A stretch of 64,000 nt of DNA from Piromyces finnis (taxonomy: Eukaryota > Neocallimastigomycota > Neocallimastigomycetes > Neocallimastigales > Neocallimastigaceae). Position 1 is the stretch's first letter; each line of letters starts with the position of its first letter. Made by a program: the position numbers and the translations under genes. The notes below the pieces were generated by a model. The model saw only the letters and a list, made by a program, of their open reading frames with translations. It did not search any database and was not told where the DNA came from. Positions 45,152-59,600 of the stretch are shown in pieces. The stretch covers positions 337,683 through 401,682 of the forward strand of contig MCFH01000051.1 of assembly GCA_002104945.1 (NCBI GenBank), read 5' to 3'.

Positions 45152-46176
45152 TTGAATCTATTCCAGAGACTAAAAGTATAAATAGAAATAATATACTTTC
45201 CAGAGAAGTTTTCAAGTGAGGCTTGACATGAATTGTGAAAACCTAAATATAAACCTCTCATTCCCGGAACTGATTCGTCAGCTTTCTTGAAAAAGTGTCT
45301 ATAGTTTCGCAAAGTAACACGACAAGGATAATCTGTATTCGATCCAGAACCATTACCAGTTTCTTGGAAACATAAAAATAATGGTTTGAAAATAGCTGTG
45401 AAATAGCTAATACTATCTCTCTTTTCGTGATTCCACCCATTGGTGTTCCAACTAAGACAAAAAGAAAAGTTATCAGGCTTGTTGGATGAGGAAGAATCGT
45501 TGCTATTATTATTATTATTAAAGTCATCGTTATTAATGGATGATGCATCAGAGGAATAAGTAGAACTATTACTAGATGGCTGTGAAACTGAAGAACTATC
45601 AACTATTGAACTGTTATCAGAGTTGATAGAGCTATTAGAATTAATTGTTGAATGTTGAGATTGAAATTGTGTTTGCTGTAGATCTGGAATATTTTCATGA
45701 TTGGAAACTTGTTGAAGATCTTGTTGAAGATCTAGTTGAAGATCGGATTGTTGATGAGATTGTTGAACTGATTGTTGAAATGATTGTTGAATAGAATGTT
45801 GATGTTTATTAGAAACTAAAATTTTACGTTTGAGAGTGGAAAAAGTGTATTTGTGATTCCTTCTACTACGAGCTGAAAAGGAAATTGAGGTAACTGAAAG
45901 TTTCTTCTTTAACATGTGTAAGATTTTAATACAATCTTTCGATGAACCATGAACCTTGACTAAGAAAAAGTGATCATTGAAAGTCTGAAAATATTTAACA
46001 CTAATAACTGAATTAAATTTATCTTCTAGAATAACCTCGAGTTTTTCCCATAGCATATTTACTGACCATGATCGAATACCACGGATAAAGAAGGAGCGAA
46101 TATCATCTAAGGGGATACCATAAGACCGGGTACCACGTCTGATATAATTCTTGTCTTTAATATAAAGGACTGACAT
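45085..46176 (-). CDS. LINE N-terminal plus endonuclease N-terminal segment, right copy
   Basis: 363 codons from MSVLYIKDKN through the Gln/Ser-rich linker and on into the endonuclease (SWNTNGW, CFQETGNGSG, GMRGLYLGFHN). This shows the N-terminal domain and endonuclease share one frame. One additional DLQL unit is present compared with the left copy. Frame is lost at CSIG near 45140 by one base. Confidence 0.8.
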   Translation of the reverse strand: MSVLYIKDKNYIRRGTRSYGIPLDDIRSFFIRGIRSWSVNMLWEKLEVILEDKFNSVISVKYFQTFNDHFFLVKVHGSSKDCIKILHMLKKKLSVTSISFSARSRRNHKYTFSTLKRKILVSNKHQHSIQQSFQQSVQQSHQQSDLQLDLQQDLQQVSNHENIPDLQQTQFQSQHSTINSNSSINSDNSSIVDSSSVSQPSSNSSTYSSDASSINNDDFNNNNNSNDSSSSNKPDNFSFCLSWNTNGWNHEKRDSISYFTAIFKPLFLCFQETGNGSGSNTDYPCRVTLRNYRHFFKKADESVPGMRGLYLGFHNSCQASLENFSGKYIISIYTFSLWNRFKCSIGMFICLIVITTSMLIMQS

Positions 46177-47063
46177 GATAATAAATTCTAATTAAAAATA
46201 TTGAATATAAAATAAATACTAATAAAAATTATAAATATAACGTATATGGAAAAAAATCTGTCTCTCTCTCTCTTCTTAAAAGTACTGGATAGTACAAAAA
46301 TTGTTACGATGCTTTGTTTAAAGTTTCTTTTTTTGAATTCTAGTTGTAAATTTTCTTTAAAAATTCTAGTTTTGGTTTGTTGTTAGTAAATTCGAATCGC
46401 TTTTTGACACTAAACTTGTTTGACTTTACTTTTCATTAAATATTTAAATTGGTAAAAAATTTGAATCAAGAATGTCGACACCAGAAAGCTTGTGAATAGT
46501 ATTTTTACATGATGTAGAGTGAATCAGTCTCTTACAAGAAACAATACAACAATAGCTACATGAATATAAAAATACAATGCAAATGCTAAAGTTGACTACA
46601 TTGGATTCTTACAAGAGAAGAGTAGTACTACATGAATACATGAATAAAAGAAAAAATACAGCAACAAAATGTATTACTCTTCTAATTAAATACTATACAA
46701 ACTTACCTGAATATCAAACATTCAACTTATTCATCAAATACTTAATTCGATGAATAAAATGTTTTTTAATCGCTCAGTACCATGAGCTTAGTCCTAATAA
46801 TTTTCCCTTAAAGACTAACCAAGCATCCATTGCGCAATGCTTGGATTTAATTCTTTCTACTCTCTCAGTACCATGAGCATGAGTAGACCCCCTTGATAAA
46901 CTCCATTATTAAATAAATGAAGGCACGTTCCTAAGAGGGCACCAAGCATCCATTGCGCAATACTTGGATTTAATTCTTTCTACTCTCTCAGTACCATGAG
47001 CATGAGTAGACCCCCTTGAGAAACTACATTTATTAAATAAATGAAGGCACGTTCCCAAGAGGG

Positions 47064-47766
47064 AACTCATAGTAAATAGAGACTATCAAAATTTTTGAAA
47101 TATTTCTATTTTTCTGATATAAATTATAGAACATTCAAATCTTTTGAATTAGGGCATAAAGGTGTAAATGATATAACTATGCACGTACTAACAATTCATA
47201 TTAATCTTTTACTATAAAAAGATATTTTAATATTCAAGTTTTTTTTTTTAGACTTTGGTAATAAGTATATTTTAAGATTGGATATAATATTTTAATAAAT
47301 ACTTTTCCAAATAATTTTATTATATATCTTTCTGTTACTTTTATATATTCTAAATTAGTTTATGAATAGCAACATACAACATATATTTATTATTTAATTT
47401 TAATTAACAATACAATAAATATTTAATAATTACTTTAAAATAAGAATTTTTCCATAAAATTATATATAAAAAAAATATTCATCAACACTAAGAAAAAAAT
47501 AATATACCTAATAACTAATTAAATTTTTTAAAGATAGTATTTTTTTATTATTCGCCTTGTTGTTATATTAATTAAAAATAAAAGTAATTATGATACATAT
47601 AAGTGGATTAATGATAATGATAAAAAAATAATACAAATATATACATGAAAGTAAAGTAATTTATAGATTTTTAAAAAAAAAAACTAGATATATACTATAT
47701 AAATACATTTAATAATAATTTAAATATAAAATAATATAAATAAAATAAAATAAAATAAAAAAGATT
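47064..47766. other. Intergenic, mirror of 35127-35837
   Basis: No gene; follows the left-arm sequence closely with scattered small differences. Confidence 0.6.
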
Positions 47767-49266
47767 TATTTTAATTAATCTTTTAAGGCATCTTCAATTG
47801 GTTGATATCTTTCGGAATTAAGTTGTTCTAAGAGACATTCAAATGGATCGGTCTATTACTGAGAACCATTTTTATGATTGCTGGACTGATCCACTAACTA
47901 ATGCTACCCTAATTCATTTTCTTTAACCGGGATAGTTCCAGTTCGACTATTGATATTCCAAAAACTAATCTTGGAATTAAATATCCTTTGCTTTTGAATT
48001 TTCTTTTCATTATTGAGAAGAAAGCTTCTCGTTGACTACGTTGATAGCTGCCAAAATCAACCATTGAATCAAATTCCATATCTGAAAGAATAAGAATGTT
48101 AGAAGGAAGTTCTTCTTGAGGTATTGATTATCAACAGCAAAATCTAAAATCAAATTGAAAACAGCTTCCAAATTAGTATTACTACAATAACAATGATTAT
48201 TAATAATTCTTAATTTATCTTTCAAGGTATTTGCACCACTGAGATCAACAAGACTAGGACTTGAACTAAAAGTAATATTTGTCTTTATATCTTCCAGAAC
48301 TTCTTTCAGCAAAGTATACAGCTAATGAGAATGCAACTTGCATACAAGTTACTGATGAGTTTGGAGAAGCATTGCAGCACATACTACCGGAACTATCAGC
48401 AACACAAATAGTGTTTCCATTTCCATTTACATAATCCGGTAATCCTTTCATAGTTCTTCCAAAGTATCATCTACGTTGTTAGATGAACCATACTTATTTA
48501 CAATGTCATGAGGGAATAAGACTTGAGAATTAATTTTAGTTTCACCCTTTTCAACTTTTCGAGGAATTCTTTTCTTCTTATAGTATCGTTTTTGAGGAAA
48601 GCCTTATTATAAATGAGATTTGCTCTTGAAGGAACAGCAGAATAATTGATTTCACTCCATTTCTTTGCGCTCATTGAAACTTCCACTACCTTTAAGAATG
48701 ATCTCATTTGAGAAAGCATCTTTCTATATTTCTTATCATTATATTTAAATTCATTAATTAGTATCTTGCCAATTGTCTAGTTGTTTTTGAAGAGGTATTA
48801 TGGAAGCATCCATTTAGCGCAAAGTGAAATAGGTTTGTTTTCACTCATATTCTTTTTATCTTCTTCGAGTTGATCCTTGATAACTTTGAAAACTTCAGAT
48901 TTTAATTGACCTTTTAATAAAGCAAATAATCATCCCAACGACCATATTCAGGAATCAAACTTAATAAAGCACGAACAATTTCTGGATGATTTTTTTCTAA
49001 ATAATCTAAACAAATTCTGAAAAGTCTTCTTTCACCAACACCGCTTCTACAATCTCTAGCATAAACAACCATTTAACAGCTAACATATTTTCTTCATTAA
49101 AAGCCTTAATATATTTTTCTATGATTTGACTTTCATCCATATTTCTCATGGAAGAGATAGCAAAATTAATATCCAATAAATCTTTTCCAGAAGTTTTGTA
49201 ACCAATAGCACCATTTTCGGTGTATGAAAGATTATTATTATCGATAGTAGCGATAGTAGCCATCAT
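47767..49266 (-). pseudogene. DUF2828 / vWA protein, frame-broken mirror copy
   Basis: Mirror of 33612-35126. The ATG is at 49266. Open pieces lie at 49266-49006, 48719-48498, 48451-48266 and 48312-48010, and the MIDAS-like CVADSSGSM is readable near 48385. Breaks are single-base losses, for example three C against four G near 47907 and a lost T near 47852. Either decayed or poorly sequenced; the left copy is the functional reference. Confidence 0.85.
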
Positions 49267-50018
49267 TTTAATTATTTTCAAAAATCAAAATTAAAATCAA
49301 ATTAAAATCGAAATATAAATCAAAATCAAAATCAAAATCAAAATAGGATTAACAAATGATTTTTTTTTTTATTTTAAGTTATATTAGAATATAAATTTAT
49401 TTGATTTCTTTTTATTTAAAATGAAACCAAAAATTATTTGAATAATTTTAAAATAATTAAAACCTTTTTAAAAGTGATAAAAAATATAAGAAAGAATTGT
49501 TTTTTTATTGTTTATTTATAATAAAATATAAATAAGCAAATAAACTAATAATTTGATGTATTTTAAAATATTTTGAAAGAAATTTTCATTATTTATATAC
49601 TTTTTTTTTTCTTAGCTATAATGTAATAATTATTATAATTAGAAAATGTGTAATATACATTTAAAGTTTTTTTTTTGATAAAAAATTATAAAATGATCAA
49701 GTATAAAATTTTTTAAAAATTTTTTTGCTTAACCATATAAATGTGGTAAAACCAAAAAAAAAAAAAAAAAAATGCATGTACCACATTTTAAGTTTAGAAA
49801 TAATATAAAAATGGTAATTTAATACATAAAAATAAGATATACACGTGTTAAATCTTTCTACATAAAATTAACATAAATTAACATAAATTAACATAAAATC
49901 AACCCATATCATATATACGGCCATGTGACCATATAAATATAAAATAAAGTAAATAAAAAATAACTATCTCTAATAAAATAATAATAATAATAATAATAAT
50001 AATATAATAATAATAATA

Positions 50019-50086
<68 letters not shown>

Positions 50087-50106
50087 TAATAATAATAATA
50101 ATAATA

Positions 50107-50163
<57 letters not shown>

Positions 50164-50634
50164 TTTTATATAATATGCTTAATAAGATATATTATGTCCA
50201 ATATTTATATCTTTTTTTCAATTGAAAAATTAAAATTTCATTTTTACATCCAATAAAATTCTGAAATAAATGGTCATTTTGAATTTTGAGTTAATATATT
50301 CATAGGTCTTGATAAATAAAATATAAAGACCAACAATGCATTTATTTGAACCTGTTATATATAATACAATTTATTTTAAATATATTATTTGTATGTTTAT
50401 GAAAATCAAAAAGTTATATTTATATGTCCAAATTATTAATAAAAAAGCAGTCATTTGAAAATACATAACTATTTAATATTTCTAAACTTTTTTTCTCTTT
50501 CTTATTCTTTTTTATTTATTGATTTATTAGTGAATATAAATGCATTTAAATAAATAATTTTTTATTATTAAATCAATGAAAATTAAAAGACTATAACATT
50601 ATAGCATTATATAAAATAAAAAAAATAATTGAAA
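49267..50634. promoter_or_regulatory. Mirror of shared divergent promoter region
   Basis: Contains the mirrored GATTTT array (as AAAATC), poly(A) run, CACGTG hexamer and (ATA)n tract at 49974-50161. The spacing of interruptions in the microsatellite differs from the left arm. Confidence 0.5.
49974..50161. repeat. Interrupted (ATA)n microsatellite, right arm
   Basis: Mirror of the (TTA)n tract at 32708-32895, similar total length but with interruptions at different spacing. Confidence 0.9.
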
Positions 50635-53600
50635 ATGGATTATGGCAAATATAGTGACAATAACATATATGACATTATAGATGTAAGCGATAGTGAAGAT
50701 GATATTTGGGAGAAAATTCAAGTGAAAGTGAAAACAGCTATTTAGACGAGCGAACATGCTATAATTCGAGATTCATTAACGGTTATAGTAATAACTCTAA
50801 CAATTCTGATTTGACATCTCAAAATGGAAGTTCTTCATATTATCAAGATAATGATCAGATACATAATATTGATAAGGATTATACTAAATCAGGTAATCTT
50901 GATAATCAATTTTCAAATAATGGTGAAAATCATGTAGAAAAATCAAGTGGAGACGAAGAAGAAGATATAAGAAAAGAGAAAGAAAAAGATATTCAAAACA
51001 CAACAATATATTTAGTTATTTCTGGCTCCGAAGATTTGAAATTTAATAATTTTAATATTATATCAGAAAAATCAAAAAATAATATTAAAATTTTGAAACA
51101 AGATTTGGTACTAATTTCGTCTAAAAATAATAAAATTATGAGAAATAAAAGTGAATCGATATTGAAGGTTGATGAATTTAATAATTCTTTTAAAGATAAA
51201 AGTATTTTTTATTTATAGCAAATATTGAATTGGAAAATGATGAAGATTGGATTAAAATTGAGTTTGACTATAATAAAGAAATATTCCAATCAAAGTCAAG
51301 TATAAGTATAAAAGGTATCAACAAAAATTTGTTTATTCAATGTCTTATATAGTTATTGATAAAAATAAAGGAATAATAAAAAAATGTGTAATAAATTTAA
51401 GAATAATAATGAATCCAAGAATTTTATAATAAATAAGTATGGTCTTTCAAATATGCAGAAATTTATTATTTATAAAGAGTATTTGATTAGAGAAAAATTG
51501 GATCTTTTAGTTCTATATTTATTGGAAGAAAGTAAAGCTACCATTATTGATCAGAAAAAAATAGATTTTGAATATGTATTAATTTATATTGAAACTTTAT
51601 TATATAATGAAATCTCTATTAATAATTTATCAAAAGAAGTAAAGAATTATTAAATAATATTTTATCAAGTTTGATAAAAAAAAATGAAATTAGAATAAGA
51701 AAAGATATAAATATAAATATAAATCCTTATAAAAGATTATAGATAAATTCGATTTATATAATAGTGATGATATTAATCGCGAAAACATACTCTTCTTTTA
51801 TTAATATATAATCAAATTTATCATATAAAGAATTTTAATGACATTTACGTTAAAATACAAAAGAAGAAAGAAATTTTGAATTTTATTAGAAAGAATAAAA
51901 ATATATTTTCGAATTTAAAATGTGAAAATTTAAAAATGATCTATGAAAAAGCTAATAAAGAAGAAACCTCAATAAATGATGTATTGATCTTAGCTTCTAA
52001 TAGTAATGAATATATTTCGTTCTTCTGTTCTGTAAAAAAGGATATTATAAATAAGTGTGTAAAAATAAAATTCGATAAAATACCAGAATTAGATGGTAAA
52101 ACTAATATTAAATTATTAGAATCGTTTATTAATGAATTAATTGAAATGAATGTACAACTGGAAAAGAGTGACTATGATACTATCGAAAGAAAATTTTTAA
52201 TGCTAATTAATGTATTGAAAACAAAGGAGGAAGATTATAATAAATTAAATGAATTAAAAAATATTATATTAAAATATGACGATACGAATATTCCATTATT
52301 TAAAAAGATTTTAGAAAAAGTATATAATGCACTTCATGATTTAGGAAAATCATTAATTGAAAAACATAAATGGAATAATATAGAAATACTTAATTATTTA
52401 CAAGAAGATGTTAAAGTATCATATAAAGAACATAAGAGTGATCCCAGAATTGCTTCTCTTATAAAATTTATTAATTTAGATGAAATTAATGAAGATTTCT
52501 GTAAAAAATTTATTGGCAATATTAATGATCCATATGATTATAAAAAACAATTTAATAAAAATTATAATGTTTTTATTTCATCTTTAGTAAAGAATGCTAA
52601 AACGTACAATCATTTAACAAAATTATATAAAATTTTTAATATTGAATCAATTCCAAGACAAAGTGAAGATATCATTAAAAATCTAGTAGATATTTTTGGG
52701 AAAGATTTGGAAAGAAATGGTATGGAATTCTGTGAGATTGAAATTATTATATATACTTTATATAAATTAGTTTCTGATAATAGGGATTATTGTGCTAAAA
52801 GTATTATAAAAATACTAAAAATGTTTTAAATGAACGTGAAGTAAATCATTTATTTTTATTTATTATAGATAACTTTTCAGATGATATAAGTGAAAGCTTA
52901 TGTGAAAAGTTGATTATAAATATCAATGATATGTCCGATAATAAGGTAATAGAAACTTTGAAACAAACTAAATCAGAAAAGATTAAAATAAAAATTATAG
53001 AAAAGTTAGAAAGCAAAGTAATTAAAGAGGAAGATGTTTTTAATGTTGGTTTAACTGATGAATTAGAATTGTTACAAAATATTATTAAATTAAATGATTT
53101 ACAAAAAGATAATAAGAATTTTATAAATGTTTCTTATATTAAGAAAACTAGAGAAGTTGTTAATAATATTATTAAAAAATTGAGAAATTTAGAATTTTGT
53201 ATGAATCAAATAGAATCAATGTATAATCTCTATGAAAAAGAAATCGATAAAAATAGGAATTTATTACAAGATAGATTTCAAATATTGTCATTTGGGGATA
53301 TAGAAAATATAACTACTCTCTATGAAAGAACTGTTAATACAATGAATTATTGTATTACTAAGAGTAGAGAAATTGATGAATTATTAATGTTTTTTCAAAT
53401 TATTATCCAAATGAAAAACATGATATAATTGATAATTATAAAGAATTGAAAAGCAAATTATTAATAATCCAATTTGTGATTTTCCAGATGATGGAAGATT
53501 AGAAATATACAATTTTAAAAATATATATCATGAAGCTCATCAAATTACAAAATTCAAAACTCAAAAATATTTATTATAATTAATGAAATCAAAAAGAAAG

Positions 53601-56600
53601 AGTTTGAAGGTTATAATGATGAAATTTTCATTTTTGAAGAAACAAAAAATGAATTTCTAAATTTAAAAGTGTTATTCAATTCAAAAACTGAAAATAAAAT
53701 AAAATTAGATTTATTAGAAAGTATTATTAAAGATATAGAAAAAAGCGAAGTAGAGAAAGAAGTAAATATTTTACTTGATATTCTTGATATAGAGAAAACT
53801 CAAGAAAATAGAGTTATTGAAAAACTGTCACTTTTAAAAAATAAAGATAGTAATATTCGTTATTATGAAAATATTATTTTACTTTTGGAAGATTTCAAAT
53901 TAAATGGTGAAAATTTAAGAGCAATATTTAGAGAAAACAAAACTAATTTAGAAAATTATTCATCATTATATGATTTAATAAAAATAAATGATTCCTTGAA
54001 TTTATTAAATTTAAATATATTGGATTTAAATTCCAATGATAGTATAATAGCACTTGAAGTGATGGACAAGATGTATGAAGAACCAAAATTAATGGAATTT
54101 ATAAAAGATAAACAAATATGTGATGTTCATTCCATGGGTGAATTTATTGATGATTCTGAAGATAATTATTTAACATATAATGATATTGATCAATTAGAAA
54201 CTTGTATTGAATTCCAAAAAGAATTAACAAAAAAAGTAAAAAAAAAAGTGAAAAAGAGTTTTTAGATATATTTATTGATATTATAAAATCCAATTCACAT
54301 TATCATGATATTGGACTTAAATTTGAGAATTCTAGTGGAAAGTTTTCTGATTTTAACGAATTATTTACAAATCATTTGAATCCAAATGAATTAAATAAAG
54401 CTCATATAAAAAGTATTTATAATGATAGTAAAATAGATTTAAAAAATAATTATCCAGAATATAAATGTGAAGTTTCTTATAAAAATAATGGTAATATGTT
54501 ATAAAAATTATGATGAATTATCAGAATTAAGAACAATAGCATTATTAAAAAAGGGCGAGGTTTATGATGAATTTGCAAATATTATTACTAATATACAAGA
54601 TATATTAAAGCTATTAAAAACTATATCTTCAAAGGGTTATTTTGAGGATATTGAATACACTATTGATATTAAAAATGGAAATGCTCTTGCTTCAAAATCA
54701 AAATATAATGATAAAAATGAAACTTTGACCGAAGTTATTAATGAATTAAATATAATTCTTAATCATCAAAAAATATAATTAAAAATAAATATCAGTCAGA
54801 CTATATTAGTACAATAGTTCATGGTAGACAATTTAGATTTATATATGATTATATTAAAATAATAGAAGAAATAGAAACAATAGTTTATTGAAAATTTTCA
54901 AAATTGAAAATGAAGATAAAAGTAAAAGTATAGATGATGAAATTAGAGATAATATTTTAAAATATATTACTGGTAATTTAATTAAGAATTTGAAACAAAC
55001 ATTCTAATAAATAAAAATAAACTATCATTAAACCAAATGTTTGATGATGATATTACATATCTAAATAAATTATTTAAAGCTAATAATAAAAGTTATGAAA
55101 CAATATTTAAAAAAGCAATGATAAAACATGGTGAAAAAAAAAGGGGTATTTATAGTCATTCATGTTCTTTAAAAAATATAGAAAAAAATACAATACATTG
55201 TTCATTAAGTTTAACAGGTGAATTTCCTATTGCTCAAACTGTCATATATTGTAATAATGATACAACTGAAGATGAAATAATATCATTTCTTTATAGATGT
55301 ATTAAATGCGATCAAAATATTTTATTTATTTTAATTAAGCCTGAAAATTTAAGTCGTAGAAAGAAAAGCATATTAATCGAATTACTTAAAGAACTTTATT
55401 CTAGTGATCCAAAAAAAATGGTTTCGTGCTTACTTTTTATTTATACAGAAGGAAATAAAACAGATGAAGCTATTATAGAAATTAAAAAATTACCATATCA
55501 TAAATATTATGATTATAAATTAATGAAAAGAAGGTTGTTTTCCAATGTAATTGTATATTCTAGTAGTATTTCCGGTTTAGGAAAGTCCACTTTAATTAAA
55601 AATGATTTCAAAAATAAAAATCCTAAATATACATATGTTTATTTCCCTTTAGGTGATAATATAAATAAAGAGGACATTATTAATAGATTATTAAAATATA
55701 GTGGTCAAAGAATTGCATTACATATAGATTTATATTACAGTGAACAATTAGAAGTATTAAGGGAATTTTTGTATGAATTTTTAATATTAAAATGTTATTC
55801 TGTTAATGAAAGAAAATTTATTATAGTAGTGAAATAGTAATTAAAGTCGAAATCCCAAATGGTAATATAGATTTTAAAGTATTGTTTCCAATATTATCAT
55901 TTTTCCAGAATATACACATAACTTCTAAATCTATGCCACAATTAATCATTTCTTCAAGAATAGAACAAAATATTCAAATTGTTTGTAATTATTTAAATAA
56001 TATTAATAATATTAATAAATATGATATATATATTCCAAATATAAATAACAAAACACCACAAAGTATTAAAATAAAACAGATGAGTAATAAAGAATGCTCC
56101 AATATTATTTTTTCATATTTAAGAAAAGAACCAAATTATTATCAAGTTCAGTCTTTCATTAATATACTTGCTGAACAATTAATACTTCTTTCTAAATCTT
56201 ATCATTTAAATATTGATCAGTTATTTGATTATAATCGTATTTTTAACAATCCATATTTATATACTTTTAGAAAATTTTTTGTTGATTCATTGACTAAAGT
56301 AATAGAACAATTCATAACATCTACATATAATGATATTATTAAAGATCAAGAATTAACCCACAATCAACAAAAAGGAGATATTAAAATTGAAGATGCAAAG
56401 GAAAAGGCTGCATTATATTTAACAAACAAAAAAATATTTCAATTTGAAAAAATAAGACCAAGCTTAGTGTTAATCAATGAAGACGGTCAATCTGTTTCTA
56501 TTATAAAGACTACTAATAATAACCAAAGAGATGATAATGAAGTTGGTCATTTAATGGCTGTTTATCACCTTGATTATACCACCAAAAGAGGAAATCTTAT

Positions 56601-59600
56601 TGATTATAATAATTTAAAACCAAGAGATTTTTTAATTGAACTTAAAAAAGTTTTAAATCTTTTAAACCCAATTGATGAAATGGATAAAGAAAGCCCAAGA
56701 GAATTTAATAAGAAAAAATTAGAAAATTTAAGTGATATTGTAAAATCTTATGTATTTACAGCTGATAATTTTATGAAATTAATCTTAATATCTTTATTTC
56801 TTAGAACTGATATTCCAGTAGTTTTAATGGGCGAAACAGGCTGTGGAAAAACATCTTTAATAAAAATAATAGCAAGTTTAAAATCTATTCCAATGTATAC
56901 ATTAAATATTCATGCTGGTACAGAAGACGATGATATTATTCAATTCATAAGAAATAACAATTTATTTAATGATATTAGTAAAAATAAAGATAATGAGGAG
57001 AAAACGGATATGGTTTGGATATTTTTTGATGAAATAAATACTTGTAATTCATTATGTTTAATTACTGAAATTATGTTAAAGCATTCTTGTAAGGGAGAAA
57101 GTATCAGAGAAAACGTAAAATTTATTGCTGCATGCAATCCTTATAGAGTAGATGTTAGTAAAAGAGAAATTCCTGGGTTATTAGATGAAAAATATATTGT
57201 GAGTAATCTTGTTTACAGTGTTAATCCTTTACCTCATTCTCTTCTTAATTTTGTTTTTGATTTTGGTTCACCAAATGATAAAGATATTAGAAAGTATATA
57301 TCAAATATCACCTATGAATTTCTTCAAAGAAATATTAAAAATAGGTATATTTTAAATAAAATACATACAATTGCAGAAGATTCAATTTTTGAAGCTCATA
57401 AATATATAAGAGATAATTTTGATATTTCATCAGTTAGTTTAAGAGAAATTAGAAGATTAAGTATTCTATTTGAATGGTTTTGTAATAAATTATTAAAAAA
57501 TAAATTTATAATTAAAAATTTTAAAGAAATGTTAGATGATGAAAAAGATACATTTATTCCTTAAATTTAAGTATATACCTATGTTATTATATAAGATTGT
57601 TTGATAAAAATAAAAGAATAATATTTATAAAAAAAATGGAAAGATCATTTAAAAATGAAATTAAATTTGAAGATATTCCAAAGAAAATAGAAAATGAAAT
57701 TGCAACTGCTGTAAAATTGGATAAAGGTATTGCTAGAAATAAAGCTTTATTAGAAAACTTGTTTGCTATCTTCGTTTGTTTAAACACAAAGATACCTTTA
57801 TTTATAATAGGAAAACCTGGTTGCAGTAAATCATTAAGTGCACAATTAATTTTTAAATCAATGAATGGAAAAAATTCATCTCATGAATTTTTTAGAGAGT
57901 TCCCAAAGGTATACACAAAATCTTATCAAGGCTCACGTACAAGTACTTCACAAGGTATTTTGAAAATATTTGAAAAAGCAAGAAAGTCACTGGAAAAAAA
58001 TACTTCTAATGAAATTATATCAGCAATTTATTTTGACGAGATGGGACTTGCGGAAGTATCCAAAAATAATCCACTAAAAGTAATACATTCACAATTAGAA
58101 TATGATGATAATGAAAGAAAAATAGCATTCATTGGTATTTCAAATTGGCCATTCGATGCATCTAAAATGAATAGAGGAATCTATCTTTCAATTCCTGAAC
58201 CTGATGAACAAGATTTAATTGATACAGCTTTAGCTATTGCTAAATCCTATGATCCAAAATTAGTACAAGATTATAAAATCTATTATGAATATTTATCATC
58301 ATCTTATTATAATTATAAGGAAGGATTGAAAAATAATTCACTAAATTTAAAAATAATAATAAAACTAATTTTAAATTACCCAATAAGAATATTAAAGAAT
58401 TTCATGGTACTAGAGATTTTTACCATTTAATAAAAATCTTATCAAAATTATTCATTCAAAATAAATTCCCAACGGAAAAGTGCATAATTGATGATATTTT
58501 AATGGAAAGTATTGAAAGAAACTTTGGTGGTTTAGATTATTCTATTGAAAAATTTAAAGAAATGTTTAAAACTTTATATCAAAATGTTAACGATATAAGT
58601 AAATATGATGTAATGAACTGTGTCCTTAATAATATAAAGGATTCAGATAGTAGATATCTTTTAATTGTAACAAAAAGTTCGATTAGTCAATATCTAATTA
58701 CATTAATTATACAAGAATTATGTAAAAATTATGTATTTTATTATGGTAGTGATTTTGATGAAGATACATTAAAAGGATATTATAGTGCGAAAATTTTAAA
58801 TAAGGTACAAATTTCTATGAATGAAGATACTGTAATGGTATTAAAGAACTTATCTAGCATGTATCCATCGTTATATGACCTTTTTAATCAAAATTTCAGA
58901 AAAGTCGGAAATAGCAATTATGCAAGAATTGCGTTAGGAAATTCCAATACACAAAATTATAAAGTCAATGACAACTTCAGATGTATTGTTCTTTTAGATA
59001 AGAAAGAAATTAATGAACAAGATCCTCCATTTATTAATAGATTTGAAAAACATATAATTTCATTCGAAAATTTACTAGATTCTAAAGCAATAAATTTAAC
59101 AAACAACATTTTTAATGACATAAATAAATTCTGTAATAAAAAGAATAATTTATTAAAAATTGATTTAAATCAGAATTAGTTAATTGTGATTTAGAAGAAA
59201 TTTGTGGTATTATCTATCAAATGTTAATAAATAATAAGACAAATAATAATGAAATTAGAAGAAGAAATAATTATAATGATATTATTAAATCGAAACTAAT
59301 TACAAATAATATAATATATGATGATAAATTAAAAGAAACACTAGAAGATAAAATATATCATAAAATTGTTCCAACATTTTCACAAGATATAATATTCTTT
59401 TTTAAATATTCTGAATATGGAAAACAGCATAAAAATAAATATCAAAAGATATTAAACATTTATCTCGAATCTTCAAACAACATCAAAATATTAAATATTA
59501 TTTGGAAAAAATTAATATTAATAAACATATTATTTACACTTTTTCTAATATTTTAGATTCTGCATTTGAAGTAAATAATATTGAAAATGAAAAATATGGA

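Larger units (their letters stand above)
41501..47063 (-). mobile_element. APE-type LINE, right copy (3' end truncated at the junction)
   Basis: Mirror of the left LINE, including the 5' tandem monomers (right ends near 47063). It lacks the last 80 or so bases of the 3' region, the AATAAA and the A-tail, because the arm begins inside that region. Because the same DUF2828-side flank follows, it is the same insertion event duplicated, not a second insertion. It differs from the left copy by substitutions in the leader and endonuclease and by one extra 12-base unit in the Gln-rich linker. Confidence 0.88.
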
